Shown here in pieces: positions 25,210 through 32,680 of a DNA stretch of 64,000 bases. The translations under genes were made by a program, and so were the position numbers. The notes beneath the pieces were generated by a model. It saw only the letters and a list, made by a program, of their open reading frames with translations. It was not told the DNA's origin and made no database searches. This DNA is from Fibrobacter sp. (GTDB taxonomy: Bacteria; Fibrobacterota; Fibrobacteria; Fibrobacterales; Fibrobacteraceae), in contig JAKSID010000003.1 of assembly GCA_024399035.1 (NCBI GenBank), positions 43,990 to 107,989 on the forward strand, written 5' to 3'. How positions within the stretch are numbered: the first letter of the stretch is position 1; the number at the start of each line of letters is the position of its first letter.

Positions 25210-27166
25210 TTTTCTTGTTGATTTTGCAAGTAACAAAGCTTGCAATAAAGAAGAACAAGAAGAACCACAACAAGGCTGTTTCTACAGCATCGCCGATTTT
25301 GGAGTACAAAGTGTCTCTCGTCTTGAGGGGCACTTTTCTTTGTATAACGGCGTCGGTGAAAATTTCGGTGTTCTTGTCGAAATGGCCGTACTGGTCGATG
25401 AATGCGGAAATGCCGGAGTTTGCCATACGGGCCACGGGCATGCCATTTTCGATGGCGCGGTAACGGACCAGGTTCAAGTGCTGGTAGGGAGCGGTACTCT
25501 TGCCGAACCAACCGTCGTTGGTAATGTTCACCATCAGGCGAGAACCTTCACGAACGGCTTCACGAACCAGGTCGCCAAAGATGGCGTCATAGCAAATGTA
25601 GGGAGTCCAACTGTAGGGAGCGTAAACAGGAGTCTCTGTTCCGGGAACGAAATCGCCTTCACCAAGGTCCACGTAGTTCAAAATGGGGAAGATGTCATCA
25701 AAAGGAATTCTTTCGCTAAAAGGCACCAGATGCTTTTTGATGTAACGTTGGAAACCTTGACTCTTGGGGGTAAAAAGGAATGCTGCGTTGTAGATGTCGT
25801 ACTTGCGAATGGATCCGGGGGCGTTTCGCTTGTAATCCAGAGCGCCTGTAAGGATGTAGGAATCCTTTCTGTTAGCCAGTACCTGCAAACGGCGTGTTAC
25901 ATCGGGTTGGCGCCTGATGTAATCGGGAATGGCGGTTTCTGCAAGAACGATAATGTTGACGCTATCGTCGGTGCTGTCTTTTGCCATGCCCAAGGTCTTG
26001 TTGACGATGGAATCAAAGCGATCCTTGCTCCATTTCATGCCCTGTGTAATGCTGGGCTGCACCATGGCAATGCTAGGATTCTCTTCGCTTTCTGCGTTAT
26101 AGAAGGGAACTGCCTCAGGTGCCGAGAGTACAATAGAACCCTGGATCAAGAGGACAACAAAAATGACGACTGGAACGCAAATGTTGGGGATAATCTTTTT
26201 GACCTTTCCAAGATTGCTAGGCTCCTGTTGGAAAGCTTTTCGTTCAAAGCTGTAGGCCACAATCTGGTTTGATGCGACGATCAAGATGGTGTAGCCAAAA
26301 ATGCCGATCCAGGGGAGTGCCTGCAACAATTCCAGATGGTTTCCGAAGGCGTAGCCAAGATGGCTCCAGGGAAAACTGAAATCGCCTCGGGTGCGGGTCA
26401 TTTCAAGGCCAGCATAGAAAATGGGGAACAGCCAGAAAAAGACTTTCTTGCCTTTGATGGTGGCGTCTTTTACCAGGGTGTAAACGTAGGCTGCCAGCAC
26501 ATTGTAGACACTGAAATAGGAGATAAGCAGGAACAGACCGAACAGAATCAATCCGGAGGGTGCTGCATCAACGTGCATGACGTTGTAGATCCAGTAGTAA
26601 TTGATGCAGTTATAAAGGATGCCGGACCAGAATGTAGCGAAAATAGCTTGCTGCCTTCCGTATCTGTTCATTACCATGAACCAGGGGACGAGAAGCAATA
26701 ACGCGGCCGGGCCCAAGGGCATGGGCGGGAATGCGAATGCGTAAAGTCCCCAGGCGAATGCGGAAAGAATCAATGCGGCGCGGGAGTCGGGTTCCTTGAA
26801 TCGGTAATAGTTCCAACGGATGAAAAGTGCTATCCAGAACAAGCCTACAGGCAGGAACGTTAGGGCGATCTGGATTAAGCCGGCGTGGCCTGCGCCGTTG
26901 TAATCTGCGGTCGCGTAGTCCAAGGCCAGGAACAAAAAGGCGAGAGCGCTGTAGGTGTAAATCCAACGAGTGAAATTGGATCGAATGCTTTTTACTGCAA
27001 TAAAGGGGAGGGCGAGAACAAAGGGGATGATCTGGAAATTGTGGGTGTACAGTCCCGGTTCATCGGGGCGCAATGCGAATACGACGATTTCTGCAACGAA
27101 AATGACGGCTGCAAAAATCCAGAACATTTTTGGAAGAGTCTTAAGCTTTTCAAGAAACTTCGTCAT
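25193..27166 (-). CDS. lnt: Apolipoprotein N-acyltransferase
   Basis: This inner-membrane enzyme adds the third acyl chain to lipoproteins, consistent with the many lipobox proteins in the window. Numerous N-terminal membrane helices are followed by a nitrilase-type domain with the catalytic triad: Glu in VLAETAIP, Lys in KKHLVPFSE and Cys in PYICYDAIF. At 657 residues it is longer than the usual 500-540, and the excess is mainly hydrophobic sequence at the N-terminus. A final transmembrane helix (ALLWFFLFFFIASFVTC) ends the protein. It lies 11 bases after rsmI on the same strand. Confidence 0.92.
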   Translation of the reverse strand: MTKFLEKLKTLPKMFWIFAAVIFVAEIVVFALRPDEPGLYTHNFQIIPFVLALPFIAVKSIRSNFTRWIYTYSALAFLFLALDYATADYNGAGHAGLIQIALTFLPVGLFWIALFIRWNYYRFKEPDSRAALILSAFAWGLYAFAFPPMPLGPAALLLLVPWFMVMNRYGRQQAIFATFWSGILYNCINYYWIYNVMHVDAAPSGLILFGLFLLISYFSVYNVLAAYVYTLVKDATIKGKKVFFWLFPIFYAGLEMTRTRGDFSFPWSHLGYAFGNHLELLQALPWIGIFGYTILIVASNQIVAYSFERKAFQQEPSNLGKVKKIIPNICVPVVIFVVLLIQGSIVLSAPEAVPFYNAESEENPSIAMVQPSITQGMKWSKDRFDSIVNKTLGMAKDSTDDSVNIIVLAETAIPDYIRRQPDVTRRLQVLANRKDSYILTGALDYKRNAPGSIRKYDIYNAAFLFTPKSQGFQRYIKKHLVPFSERIPFDDIFPILNYVDLGEGDFVPGTETPVYAPYSWTPYICYDAIFGDLVREAVREGSRLMVNITNDGWFGKSTAPYQHLNLVRYRAIENGMPVARMANSGISAFIDQYGHFDKNTEIFTDAVIQRKVPLKTRDTLYSKIGDAVETALLWFFLFFFIASFVTCKINKKIKAKA

Positions 27167-27177
27167 AAGAAATCCTG

Positions 27178-27864
27178 TTAAAGTCCGCTCTTGTCTTGAG
27201 GATTGAAAATCAAGACGAACTCACCCTTAGGCGGATGGGACTTGAAGTGGGCGGAAATCTCTGTGGGTGTACCGATGAGGTGTTCTTCGAACTTCTTGGT
27301 CAGTTCACGCATCAGGGCAATCTTGATGTCGCCAAAGACTTGCTTGATTTCTTCCACGAACTTGTCAATGTTATGGGGGCTGGCGTAAAAAATCTGGGTG
27401 GCTTCTTCGTCTTTCAACTTTTCCAGCAGGTGGATGCGTTGTGCGCTTTTCTTGGGGGAGAAATACTGGAAGGTGAAGTGGTCTGTAGGCATGCCACTGG
27501 AAACCAATGCGGTAATCATGGCGCAAGGGCCTGGAACTGCACGAACATCAATGCCTTCGCGGACACATTCACGAACCAGGTTGAATGCCGGGTCTGCAAC
27601 GCCGGGAGTACCTGCGTCGCTAATGAGGGCGATATCGCCTTCGTTCTTCAAAAACTCAACGTACTTGGGAGTGACCTTTTCCTTGTTGAAGTCGTGGTAG
27701 GCATCCATAGGGGTCGCAATGTTGTAGGCGTCAAAAAGAACTCGGGAATGACGGGTGTCTTCGGCAAGTACCAGCGGGACTTCCTTGAGAATGCGGACCG
27801 CACGGTAGGTGATGTCTTCCATGTTGCCAATAGGCGTTGCGACGATGTATAAGGTATGTGCCAT
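27178..27864 (-). CDS. rsmI: 16S rRNA 2'-O-ribose methyltransferase RsmI (C1402)
   Basis: A SAM-dependent tetrapyrrole-methylase-fold enzyme that methylates the ribose of C1402 of 16S rRNA. The signatures are LYIVATPIGNMEDITYRAV at the start, VLAEDTRHSRVL, LISDAGTPGVADPAF and VPGPCAMITALVSSG. The 228 residues make it shorter than the roughly 285 of E. coli, as it lacks most of the C-terminal extension. The lnt gene follows 11 bases downstream, so the two are probably co-transcribed. Confidence 0.94.
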   Translation of the reverse strand: MAHTLYIVATPIGNMEDITYRAVRILKEVPLVLAEDTRHSRVLFDAYNIATPMDAYHDFNKEKVTPKYVEFLKNEGDIALISDAGTPGVADPAFNLVRECVREGIDVRAVPGPCAMITALVSSGMPTDHFTFQYFSPKKSAQRIHLLEKLKDEEATQIFYASPHNIDKFVEEIKQVFGDIKIALMRELTKKFEEHLIGTPTEISAHFKSHPPKGEFVLIFNPQDKSGL

Positions 27865-27893
27865 AACTCTAGTGCTTGTTCAACTGTAATATA

Positions 27894-28472
27894 CTAAATG
27901 CTGTAATCGCTGATAGAATTCTGATCAACGGGCCTGTTCATGCCCAATTCGTAGCTTAGACGCTGGACCAGCTTGCGGTGCATTTCTTCTGAAGCCTTGT
28001 TAAGAAGGTCGCTGCGGAACTTTCCGTAAATTGTTGCGCGAACCTGGTCTTCTTCTGTAAATTCAATGTGTTTGACCAAGGTTCCGTCGCAATACACGCC
28101 TGCGTTAAGCCTGTAGGTCCATGTTTCGTTAACCGGCAGAATGGGCCAGAACGGAATGAATGCGGCGCCGACAGTCCAGGCGGAGCCCTTGGAATTCTGC
28201 TTTACGCTGGCGTTAATGGTTGCGGTACCTCTGCAGTGTTCTCTCGGATAGATTGCAGGGCTTGCCGCAGCTGTGTAGGCTCTCAAAAGATTCTGGCTCA
28301 GCTGCAGCGTGTCTCCGTTAAAGACCATGGGGATGTTCCCGAAGAAACTGTATTTTTCATCGGTCAAAGGAACCCCTTCCAGGTTGCCGCGGGTCAAGTT
28401 TACGGAGCAACCGGCTAAAGCGCCAACTAAGGCGATGGGTAAAAACCATGCAAAAATAGAAGACAGTTTCAT
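27894..28472 (-). CDS. Lipoprotein of unknown function
   Basis: 192 residues with a signal peptide and lipobox LAGC (Cys22). The mature part has an FIPFWPILPVNETWTYRLNAGVY segment and ends in helices. No catalytic motif is recognised. TATCTTTA lies four bases before the ATG, so it probably has a leaderless transcript, and the promoter sits back to back with that of lpxH in only 32 bases. It lies 29 bases upstream of rsmI on the same strand. Confidence 0.8.
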   Translation of the reverse strand: MKLSSIFAWFLPIALVGALAGCSVNLTRGNLEGVPLTDEKYSFFGNIPMVFNGDTLQLSQNLLRAYTAAASPAIYPREHCRGTATINASVKQNSKGSAWTVGAAFIPFWPILPVNETWTYRLNAGVYCDGTLVKHIEFTEEDQVRATIYGKFRSDLLNKASEEMHRKLVQRLSYELGMNRPVDQNSISDYSI

Positions 28473-28476
28473 GCTT

Positions 28477-28484
28477 TAAAGATA
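28477..28484 (-). promoter_or_regulatory. TATCTTTA promoter box of the lipoprotein gene
   Basis: Matches TAnnTTT and ends four bases before the ATG at 28472. No ribosome binding site fits in between. Confidence 0.5.
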
Positions 28485-28492
28485 GTATTATC

Positions 28493-28500
28493 TAAATTAG
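28493..28500 (+). promoter_or_regulatory. TAAATTAG promoter box of lpxH
   Basis: A weaker TAnnTT box that ends four bases before the lpxH ATG, again leaving no room for a ribosome binding site. Confidence 0.45.
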
Positions 28501-28504
28501 TCGC

Positions 28505-29224
28505 ATGGATTTGAATGCATATTTCATCAGTGATGCCCACCTTGGTATTGATCCTCCGGGCTGTGTGGCCAATCGCGAGGCTCAACTTGTTGATTTTCTC
28601 AAATCCATTGTGGGCAAGGCGTCTCATCTTGTTATTGTGGGCGACCTGTTCGAGTTCTGGTACGAGTATTCCTACTACGTCAGCCGTGATCATTTTAAGC
28701 TGTTCGCTGCTCTTTCTTCGCTGGTGGAGTCTGGTACCCAAGTGCACCTGTTGCAGGGCAATCACGACTTCGCCTACGGTGACTTTTTCCCGAAGGCCTT
28801 GGGTGTACAAGTCCATAAGGAAGTCGTCCTGGACATTCAGGGCAAAAAGGTTTTGTGCAGGCACGGCGATGGCGTGGCTAAGTCGGACTTTGGCTACAGA
28901 ATCTTCCGCAAGGTGCTGGACTTTCCCTTGAATCGTTGGCTGTTCAAGCAGCTGCATCCCGATTGGGGTATGGCGCTAGCGCGCTTCGTTGGCAGGAACA
29001 GCCGTAAGTATGGCGAGTCCCGCGTTATCAAGATGGAAGAGTATCTTGAATGGGCTAGCAAGTCCATGCAAGAAAAGAACTGCGATGTGTGCGTTCTCGG
29101 CCACCACCATATTCCTGGCTTATGGAACGTGGAACAAGGCCTTGTGGCTTCCCCTGGTGACTGGATAAAAAAACTCACCTACCTCCAGATGGAAGCAGGT
29201 GAAATTTCTCTGAAAGAATTTTAA
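28505..29224 (+). CDS. lpxH: UDP-2,3-diacylglucosamine diphosphatase
   Basis: This calcineurin-fold enzyme hydrolyses UDP-2,3-diacylglucosamine to lipid X in lipid A synthesis. The metal-binding motifs are in order: SDAHLG (Asp10, His12), VGDLFEFW, QGNHDF, and GHHHIPG near the end. The 239 residues fit LpxH. Later helices contain the hydrophobic LDFPLNRWLFKQLHPDWG region expected for lipid binding. It stands alone, divergent from the lipoprotein gene and facing a - strand pair. LpxH rather than the unrelated LpxI is clear from the motifs. Confidence 0.88.
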   Translation: MDLNAYFISDAHLGIDPPGCVANREAQLVDFLKSIVGKASHLVIVGDLFEFWYEYSYYVSRDHFKLFAALSSLVESGTQVHLLQGNHDFAYGDFFPKALGVQVHKEVVLDIQGKKVLCRHGDGVAKSDFGYRIFRKVLDFPLNRWLFKQLHPDWGMALARFVGRNSRKYGESRVIKMEEYLEWASKSMQEKNCDVCVLGHHHIPGLWNVEQGLVASPGDWIKKLTYLQMEAGEISLKEF

Positions 29225-29247
29225 AGCCTTTGGGCTTTATTCGCTGA

Positions 29248-29694
29248 TTAGTTGCTGCCGGAGTCTTCGTTGAGGCGGGATTCGGAGGACTTCATCATCT
29301 TCTTGGAGGCGTTTTCACCCCAGATCCAAGCGACGACGTCGGTGCTTGCGAAGCGGTCCCAGGCTGCGTCAAACCAGCACCAATGATGGACTTCGCCCTT
29401 TTCGTCGGTAATGGTCCAGTTCTTCTTGACGGAGAAGGTCATTTCGAGAGGGGGCGGAGTGGTTCTCTGACCGTAGATGTCGGTCACGGCAGGCTGGTCG
29501 ATGTAGATTGTCCAAGCCTTTCCATCTGTTTTCTTGAAAAGAATGACGTTAAGAGCGACGAATGCTGCCAAGACAACAATTCCTACGCGGACGTTCTTTT
29601 TAGTCATGAGAAAGATGAAGAGAAGCAGCAACAACAAGCTGAGTGCAGCAAAGTTGTAGTGCGTCGTATAAAAGGTCTTAAGGACTTCAAACAT
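29248..29694 (-). CDS. Small membrane protein of unknown function
   Basis: 148 residues with two adjacent transmembrane helices (about 18-50: FAALSLLLLLLFIFL and VGIVVLAAFVALNVILF), then an extracytoplasmic or cytoplasmic domain of about 95 residues with a Trp-rich patch (HHWCWFDAAWDRFAS). GAGG precedes the ATG. It lies 24 bases after the neighbouring - strand gene and is probably co-transcribed with it. No family recognised. Confidence 0.65.
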   Translation of the reverse strand: MFEVLKTFYTTHYNFAALSLLLLLLFIFLMTKKNVRVGIVVLAAFVALNVILFKKTDGKAWTIYIDQPAVTDIYGQRTTPPPLEMTFSVKKNWTITDEKGEVHHWCWFDAAWDRFASTDVVAWIWGENASKKMMKSSESRLNEDSGSN

Positions 29695-29718
29695 GTTGAA
29701 CCTCGTGGCGTCGTTTGA

Positions 29719-30465
29719 CTATTTCTTGCTAGCCTTGGCCGCGGCCTTCTGTTCGGCAACCAATGCTGCGATGTTGAATGTTAACACCTTGCCGTCAATC
29801 TTGCATTCGGTACGGAAGCTCTTCTTGGGGAGGGCGATGCCCTGGGAAGAAAGAGTACCCATGAAGGATGCGTTAGCGTGGCTAGCAATGGTGCGGACGT
29901 TGATGAAGCCCTTCTTGCTGAAAGTCAGCTTGAAATTCTTCTTTGCAGCGTCGTATTCCGCAATCATAGTATTATTTACGACGGTGTTCACGGCGTTTTT
30001 GGAATTTTTGTCGAAAATAATGGTTCCACGGGAGTCAATAGAGAGCATGGTCTTGTTTGCAACAGCGTTTCGGCATGCAATCAGCTGCCATTCGCCCTTC
30101 TTTTTGGGTGCGCTCTTGCTGGTGAACACGTACTTGTTGCCTTCTTTTTCCAGAGTGTAGGCGCCGGTGGCGATCTTTTCGCCGATAGCGTTAAGGGCAC
30201 CCTTGAAGTAGAGGAACTTGGACTTGGAACCGTTTACGCCAAGAATGAAACGGAAAGATGTTGCCTTGGCTTCCTTGGTCGGGGTAATAGCGATGCGCTT
30301 GCCAACGGGGTCAACTTCGATATCTGCGAACGGACCAACATCGACGGATTCACCGTTTTTGCCAGTTTCCTGCTTGGCGAGCTTATCAAGCTTCATGGCT
30401 TTGATTGCGTCTGCGGGGAAGCGGAGGAATCCGCGAATATCCATTTTTACAAGAACATTATCCAT
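29719..30465 (-). CDS. Unknown protein with two related halves
   Basis: 248 residues, no signal peptide, Lys-rich. The N-terminal half opens VLVKMDIRGFLRFPADAIKAM and the second half has MLSIDSRGTIIFDKNSKNAV. The shared Asp-x-Arg-Gly turn followed by a strand and helix recalls the swapped-hairpin AbrB/SpoVT fold, though this is only a visual impression. Each half then carries another strand pair (RIAITPTKEAKATSF, NFKLTFSKKGFINVR). A Lys/Ala-rich C-terminus could contact nucleic acid. Function unknown. Confidence 0.65.
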   Translation of the reverse strand: MDNVLVKMDIRGFLRFPADAIKAMKLDKLAKQETGKNGESVDVGPFADIEVDPVGKRIAITPTKEAKATSFRFILGVNGSKSKFLYFKGALNAIGEKIATGAYTLEKEGNKYVFTSKSAPKKKGEWQLIACRNAVANKTMLSIDSRGTIIFDKNSKNAVNTVVNNTMIAEYDAAKKNFKLTFSKKGFINVRTIASHANASFMGTLSSQGIALPKKSFRTECKIDGKVLTFNIAALVAEQKAAAKASKK

Positions 30466-30590
30466 TTTGTCACATCCTCACTTATGTGTTTGTTTTTTCC
30501 ACTGCAAATTAACAAAAAACCAATATGGATAGCAACATTTGTAAGAAAAAAAAGAATTAAATAATTTTTGACGAAAGTTTTCTTTAAAAT

Positions 30591-30622
30591 AAACTAATTT
30601 TTGTATACAGAAAAATTAGTTT
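30591..30622. repeat. AT-rich inverted repeat at the end of the hydrolase-like gene
   Basis: Perfect 12-base arms AAACTAATTTTT / AAAAATTAGTTT with an eight-base spacer. It includes the TAA stop of the - strand hydrolase-like gene and may act as a weak terminator. Confidence 0.6.
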
Positions 30623-31455
30623 GTACGCATTGAATTGCCCTGAAAACCGCTTGAATTAAGGGCATTTTGTAAGGTGCTTTTTAACGGTTCTCCGTTTCTT
30701 TGCAAAATTGCGGGATTTTTTAGACTTTGTACAGAGCGTAAAGTTCTTTGTTCAAACTGCTTTCTGTCGATGATTATTGTAGGCTCGTTTTTTAAATTAT
30801 TAAGTTCTTCTTGCAATAAACTTACATTGGATCTTACGAGGAATTTTGGATAGAGTTTTCGGTACTTTTCGGACACTGCGTCGGCAATGCTGAACAACGG
30901 ATCCAGAAGGATGAGGCCTTTTGTTCCGTAGTTTTGATAAATGAGAGTTTGCTTTGTGGCCAAAATGGCGCCGGTGCCTCGTCCTGCAATGACAAAAGGA
31001 GCCTGACCGTTAATCTGCGCGGCGCACTGGGCAATTTGGCTTGCGTCTGATTCGAAATTTTCTTCGGAGGGCTTGCCCTTGTTTTCGCCGCTTCCGCGGT
31101 AGTTGAATGCAACTAGCTGATAGCCGGGAATCGTTTCGACTTCGGCCAGAAACTGTGCGGCGTCTTCTTCGGCATCGGGAAAGTAGAGTAATGCGGGGGC
31201 GCCGTCGTTGCCGAGGCTCCAACCGTTCAGGATGATTCCGTCTTCCAGCTTGCAGGTGAGTGCCTTGGCCTTGCCTTGGATGGCTGCGTTGGCTTCTTTA
31301 TGGGTGATTGCCCTGGGGAAGGCCTTTTGGCGTTCTGTCAGTGCCAGGTAGAATACCATGCAGACGTAAATCAAGGCGAAAACGCCCACGAGCCTAAGGA
31401 TTCGGAATCCCAATTCCTTTAATTTCGTTCCCAAATGCAAGTTTTTCAAATCCAT
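30616..31455 (-). CDS. Membrane-anchored alpha/beta-hydrolase relative lacking the nucleophile
   Basis: 279 residues from the ATG at 31455. This start is supported by TATCTTTG ending four bases upstream. A transmembrane helix lies at about 22-40, so the hydrolase-like domain is probably outside the membrane. The fold markers are YQLVAFNYRGSGENKGKPS and the elbow VIAGRGTGAILA. Active members have GxSxG at the elbow, but here residue 160 is Gly. The acid and His are not clear either. It is likely a non-catalytic relative, or one working by another mechanism. The gene is followed by an AT-rich inverted repeat. Confidence 0.6.
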   Translation of the reverse strand: MDLKNLHLGTKLKELGFRILRLVGVFALIYVCMVFYLALTERQKAFPRAITHKEANAAIQGKAKALTCKLEDGIILNGWSLGNDGAPALLYFPDAEEDAAQFLAEVETIPGYQLVAFNYRGSGENKGKPSEENFESDASQIAQCAAQINGQAPFVIAGRGTGAILATKQTLIYQNYGTKGLILLDPLFSIADAVSEKYRKLYPKFLVRSNVSLLQEELNNLKNEPTIIIDRKQFEQRTLRSVQSLKNPAILQRNGEPLKSTLQNALNSSGFQGNSMRTN

Positions 31456-31459
31456 GCCC

Positions 31460-31467
31460 CAAAGATA
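31460..31467 (-). promoter_or_regulatory. TATCTTTG promoter box of the hydrolase-like gene
   Basis: An exact TAnnTTTG match ending four bases before the ATG at 31455, implying a leaderless message and fixing the start codon. Confidence 0.55.
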
Positions 31468-31556
31468 GAAAATCCCCGCCCAGGTGAAATGTTGGTGGGA
31501 ATGCAACCCTTCGCTATTGCATAACGGCTTGCAAAGCAAGCCCAGGGAGGGTATTA

Positions 31557-31620
31557 GGGAGGGACGTTGTCCCTCCCTTGTCTAAAAAAAGGACTTCCGC
31601 TTGGAGTGAAGCGGAAGTCC
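31557..31620. repeat. Two back-to-back perfect hairpins
   Basis: GGGAGGGAC-GTT-GTCCCTCCC (31557-31577) and a 12-pair stem GGACTTCCGCTT / AAGCGGAAGTCC (31591-31620), separated by an A tract at 31584-31590. On the - strand the second hairpin followed by seven T residues is a textbook terminator. However, no - strand gene precedes it, so it may end a small RNA or serve as an attenuator. Confidence 0.7.
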
Positions 31621-31811
31621 GAGGGATGGGATTGGGTGTTCCCTAAATATAGGCAAATTTTTTTAAGGTGGGTATACTAAAAACCACAAGTGTTCACGAA
31701 AGTGTTCTCAAGGTGTTCTCATAGTAGTTTCTAGGGTGGAACGTGATTAAATACACCTATTTTACACCTATTTTTACATTTTTGGGTGTTCCCAAAAAAC
31801 AACAAAAAAAT

Positions 31812-31819
31812 TATATTTA
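31812..31819 (+). promoter_or_regulatory. TATATTTA promoter box of the TIGR02147 gene
   Basis: TAnnTTT-type box six bases before the ATG at 31826, with no ribosome binding site. Confidence 0.45.
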
Positions 31820-31825
31820 TACCCG

Positions 31826-32680
31826 ATGAACGTATACGCATATTATAACTACAGAAAATATCTGCAGGACTACTACGACTACCGTAAGTCCGTTCAAAGG
31901 TATTTTTCGTACAGATCCTTCGCTAAAAAGGCGGGTTATTCCTCGTCTGGTTTCTATCTGGATCTGATTCGCGGCCGCAAGTCTCTGACTCCGCAGATGC
32001 TGCCTAAGTTTATTGCAGCTTTGGGTCTGAACGAAAAGGAAGGCCGCTACTTTACTTTGATGGTTGACTTTACCCACGCAACAACGGCTGCTTCTAAGCA
32101 GGCCATCTTCGACCAGATGTCCGCCCTGTTGCCCAGCGCTATCAAGTCCCTGACCAAGAGCCAGCAGGAATACTACAGTAAGTGGTATTACGTGGCTGCT
32201 CGTGAGGCTTTGTCTGTCCTGAAGATTAACGAAAAGAACATTCAGGAATTGGCATTGTTCCTCAACCCCAAGATTACCCTGCCTCAGGCAAAGCAGGCTA
32301 TTCAGCTGCTCAGTTCTCTTGGTTTGATTGAAATTGGCGAAGACGGCTTCTTCCATTCTGTGAACAAGGCGATCTTCAGCGGTAGTGAAATTGCCCCGCT
32401 CTTTGTGCATGAATTCCAGAAACAGATGATTGATCTTGGAAAAAATGCGCTGGATCACTACAGCACCGAACGTAGAAATGTATCTTGTATGACGATGAGC
32501 GTTTCTCCCGAAGGCTTGGAACGCATTATCAGCAAGATTGACTTGTTCCGTAAGGAAATCGTGGACATCATCCGTTCTGACGAAGGCGAAGCCATGGTCT
32601 GCCAGATGAATATCCAGTTCTTCCCCCTGAGCAAGGAAAAAATGGAACTTCCACCCGAAACTGAAGAGGATGAAAAATGA
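31826..32680 (+). CDS. TIGR02147 family protein (putative regulator)
   Basis: 284 residues opening MNVYAYYNYRKYLQDYYDYR, the hallmark of the TIGR02147 family, which is strongly expanded in Fibrobacter genomes. The N-terminal SYRSFAKKAGYSSSGFYLDLIRGRKSLT segment looks like a helix-turn-helix DNA-binding domain. The rest is helical, with a winged-helix-like LPQAKQAIQLLSSLGLIEIGEDGFFH and the family's closing Met/Ser/Val-rich segment. The gene overlaps the following lipoprotein gene (ATGA), the usual arrangement for this family. The role as a regulator of that lipoprotein or of its own operon is inference, supported by the upstream repeat boxes. Confidence 0.9.
   Translation: MNVYAYYNYRKYLQDYYDYRKSVQRYFSYRSFAKKAGYSSSGFYLDLIRGRKSLTPQMLPKFIAALGLNEKEGRYFTLMVDFTHATTAASKQAIFDQMSALLPSAIKSLTKSQQEYYSKWYYVAAREALSVLKINEKNIQELALFLNPKITLPQAKQAIQLLSSLGLIEIGEDGFFHSVNKAIFSGSEIAPLFVHEFQKQMIDLGKNALDHYSTERRNVSCMTMSVSPEGLERIISKIDLFRKEIVDIIRSDEGEAMVCQMNIQFFPLSKEKMELPPETEEDEK

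Larger units (their letters stand above)
31456..31825. promoter_or_regulatory. Repeat-rich intergenic control region upstream of the TIGR02147 gene
   Basis: 370 gene-free bases. They hold the - strand TATCTTTG promoter box (31460-31467), two adjacent perfect hairpins (31557-31577 and 31591-31620), five GTGTTC boxes (31636, 31690, 31702, 31713, 31786), of which the first and last sit in identical GGGTGTTCCC decamers, a tandem TACACCTATTT pair (31752-31774), and the TATATTTA box just before the regulator start. The GTGTTC boxes are candidate operator sites, possibly for the TIGR02147 protein itself. Confidence 0.5.
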
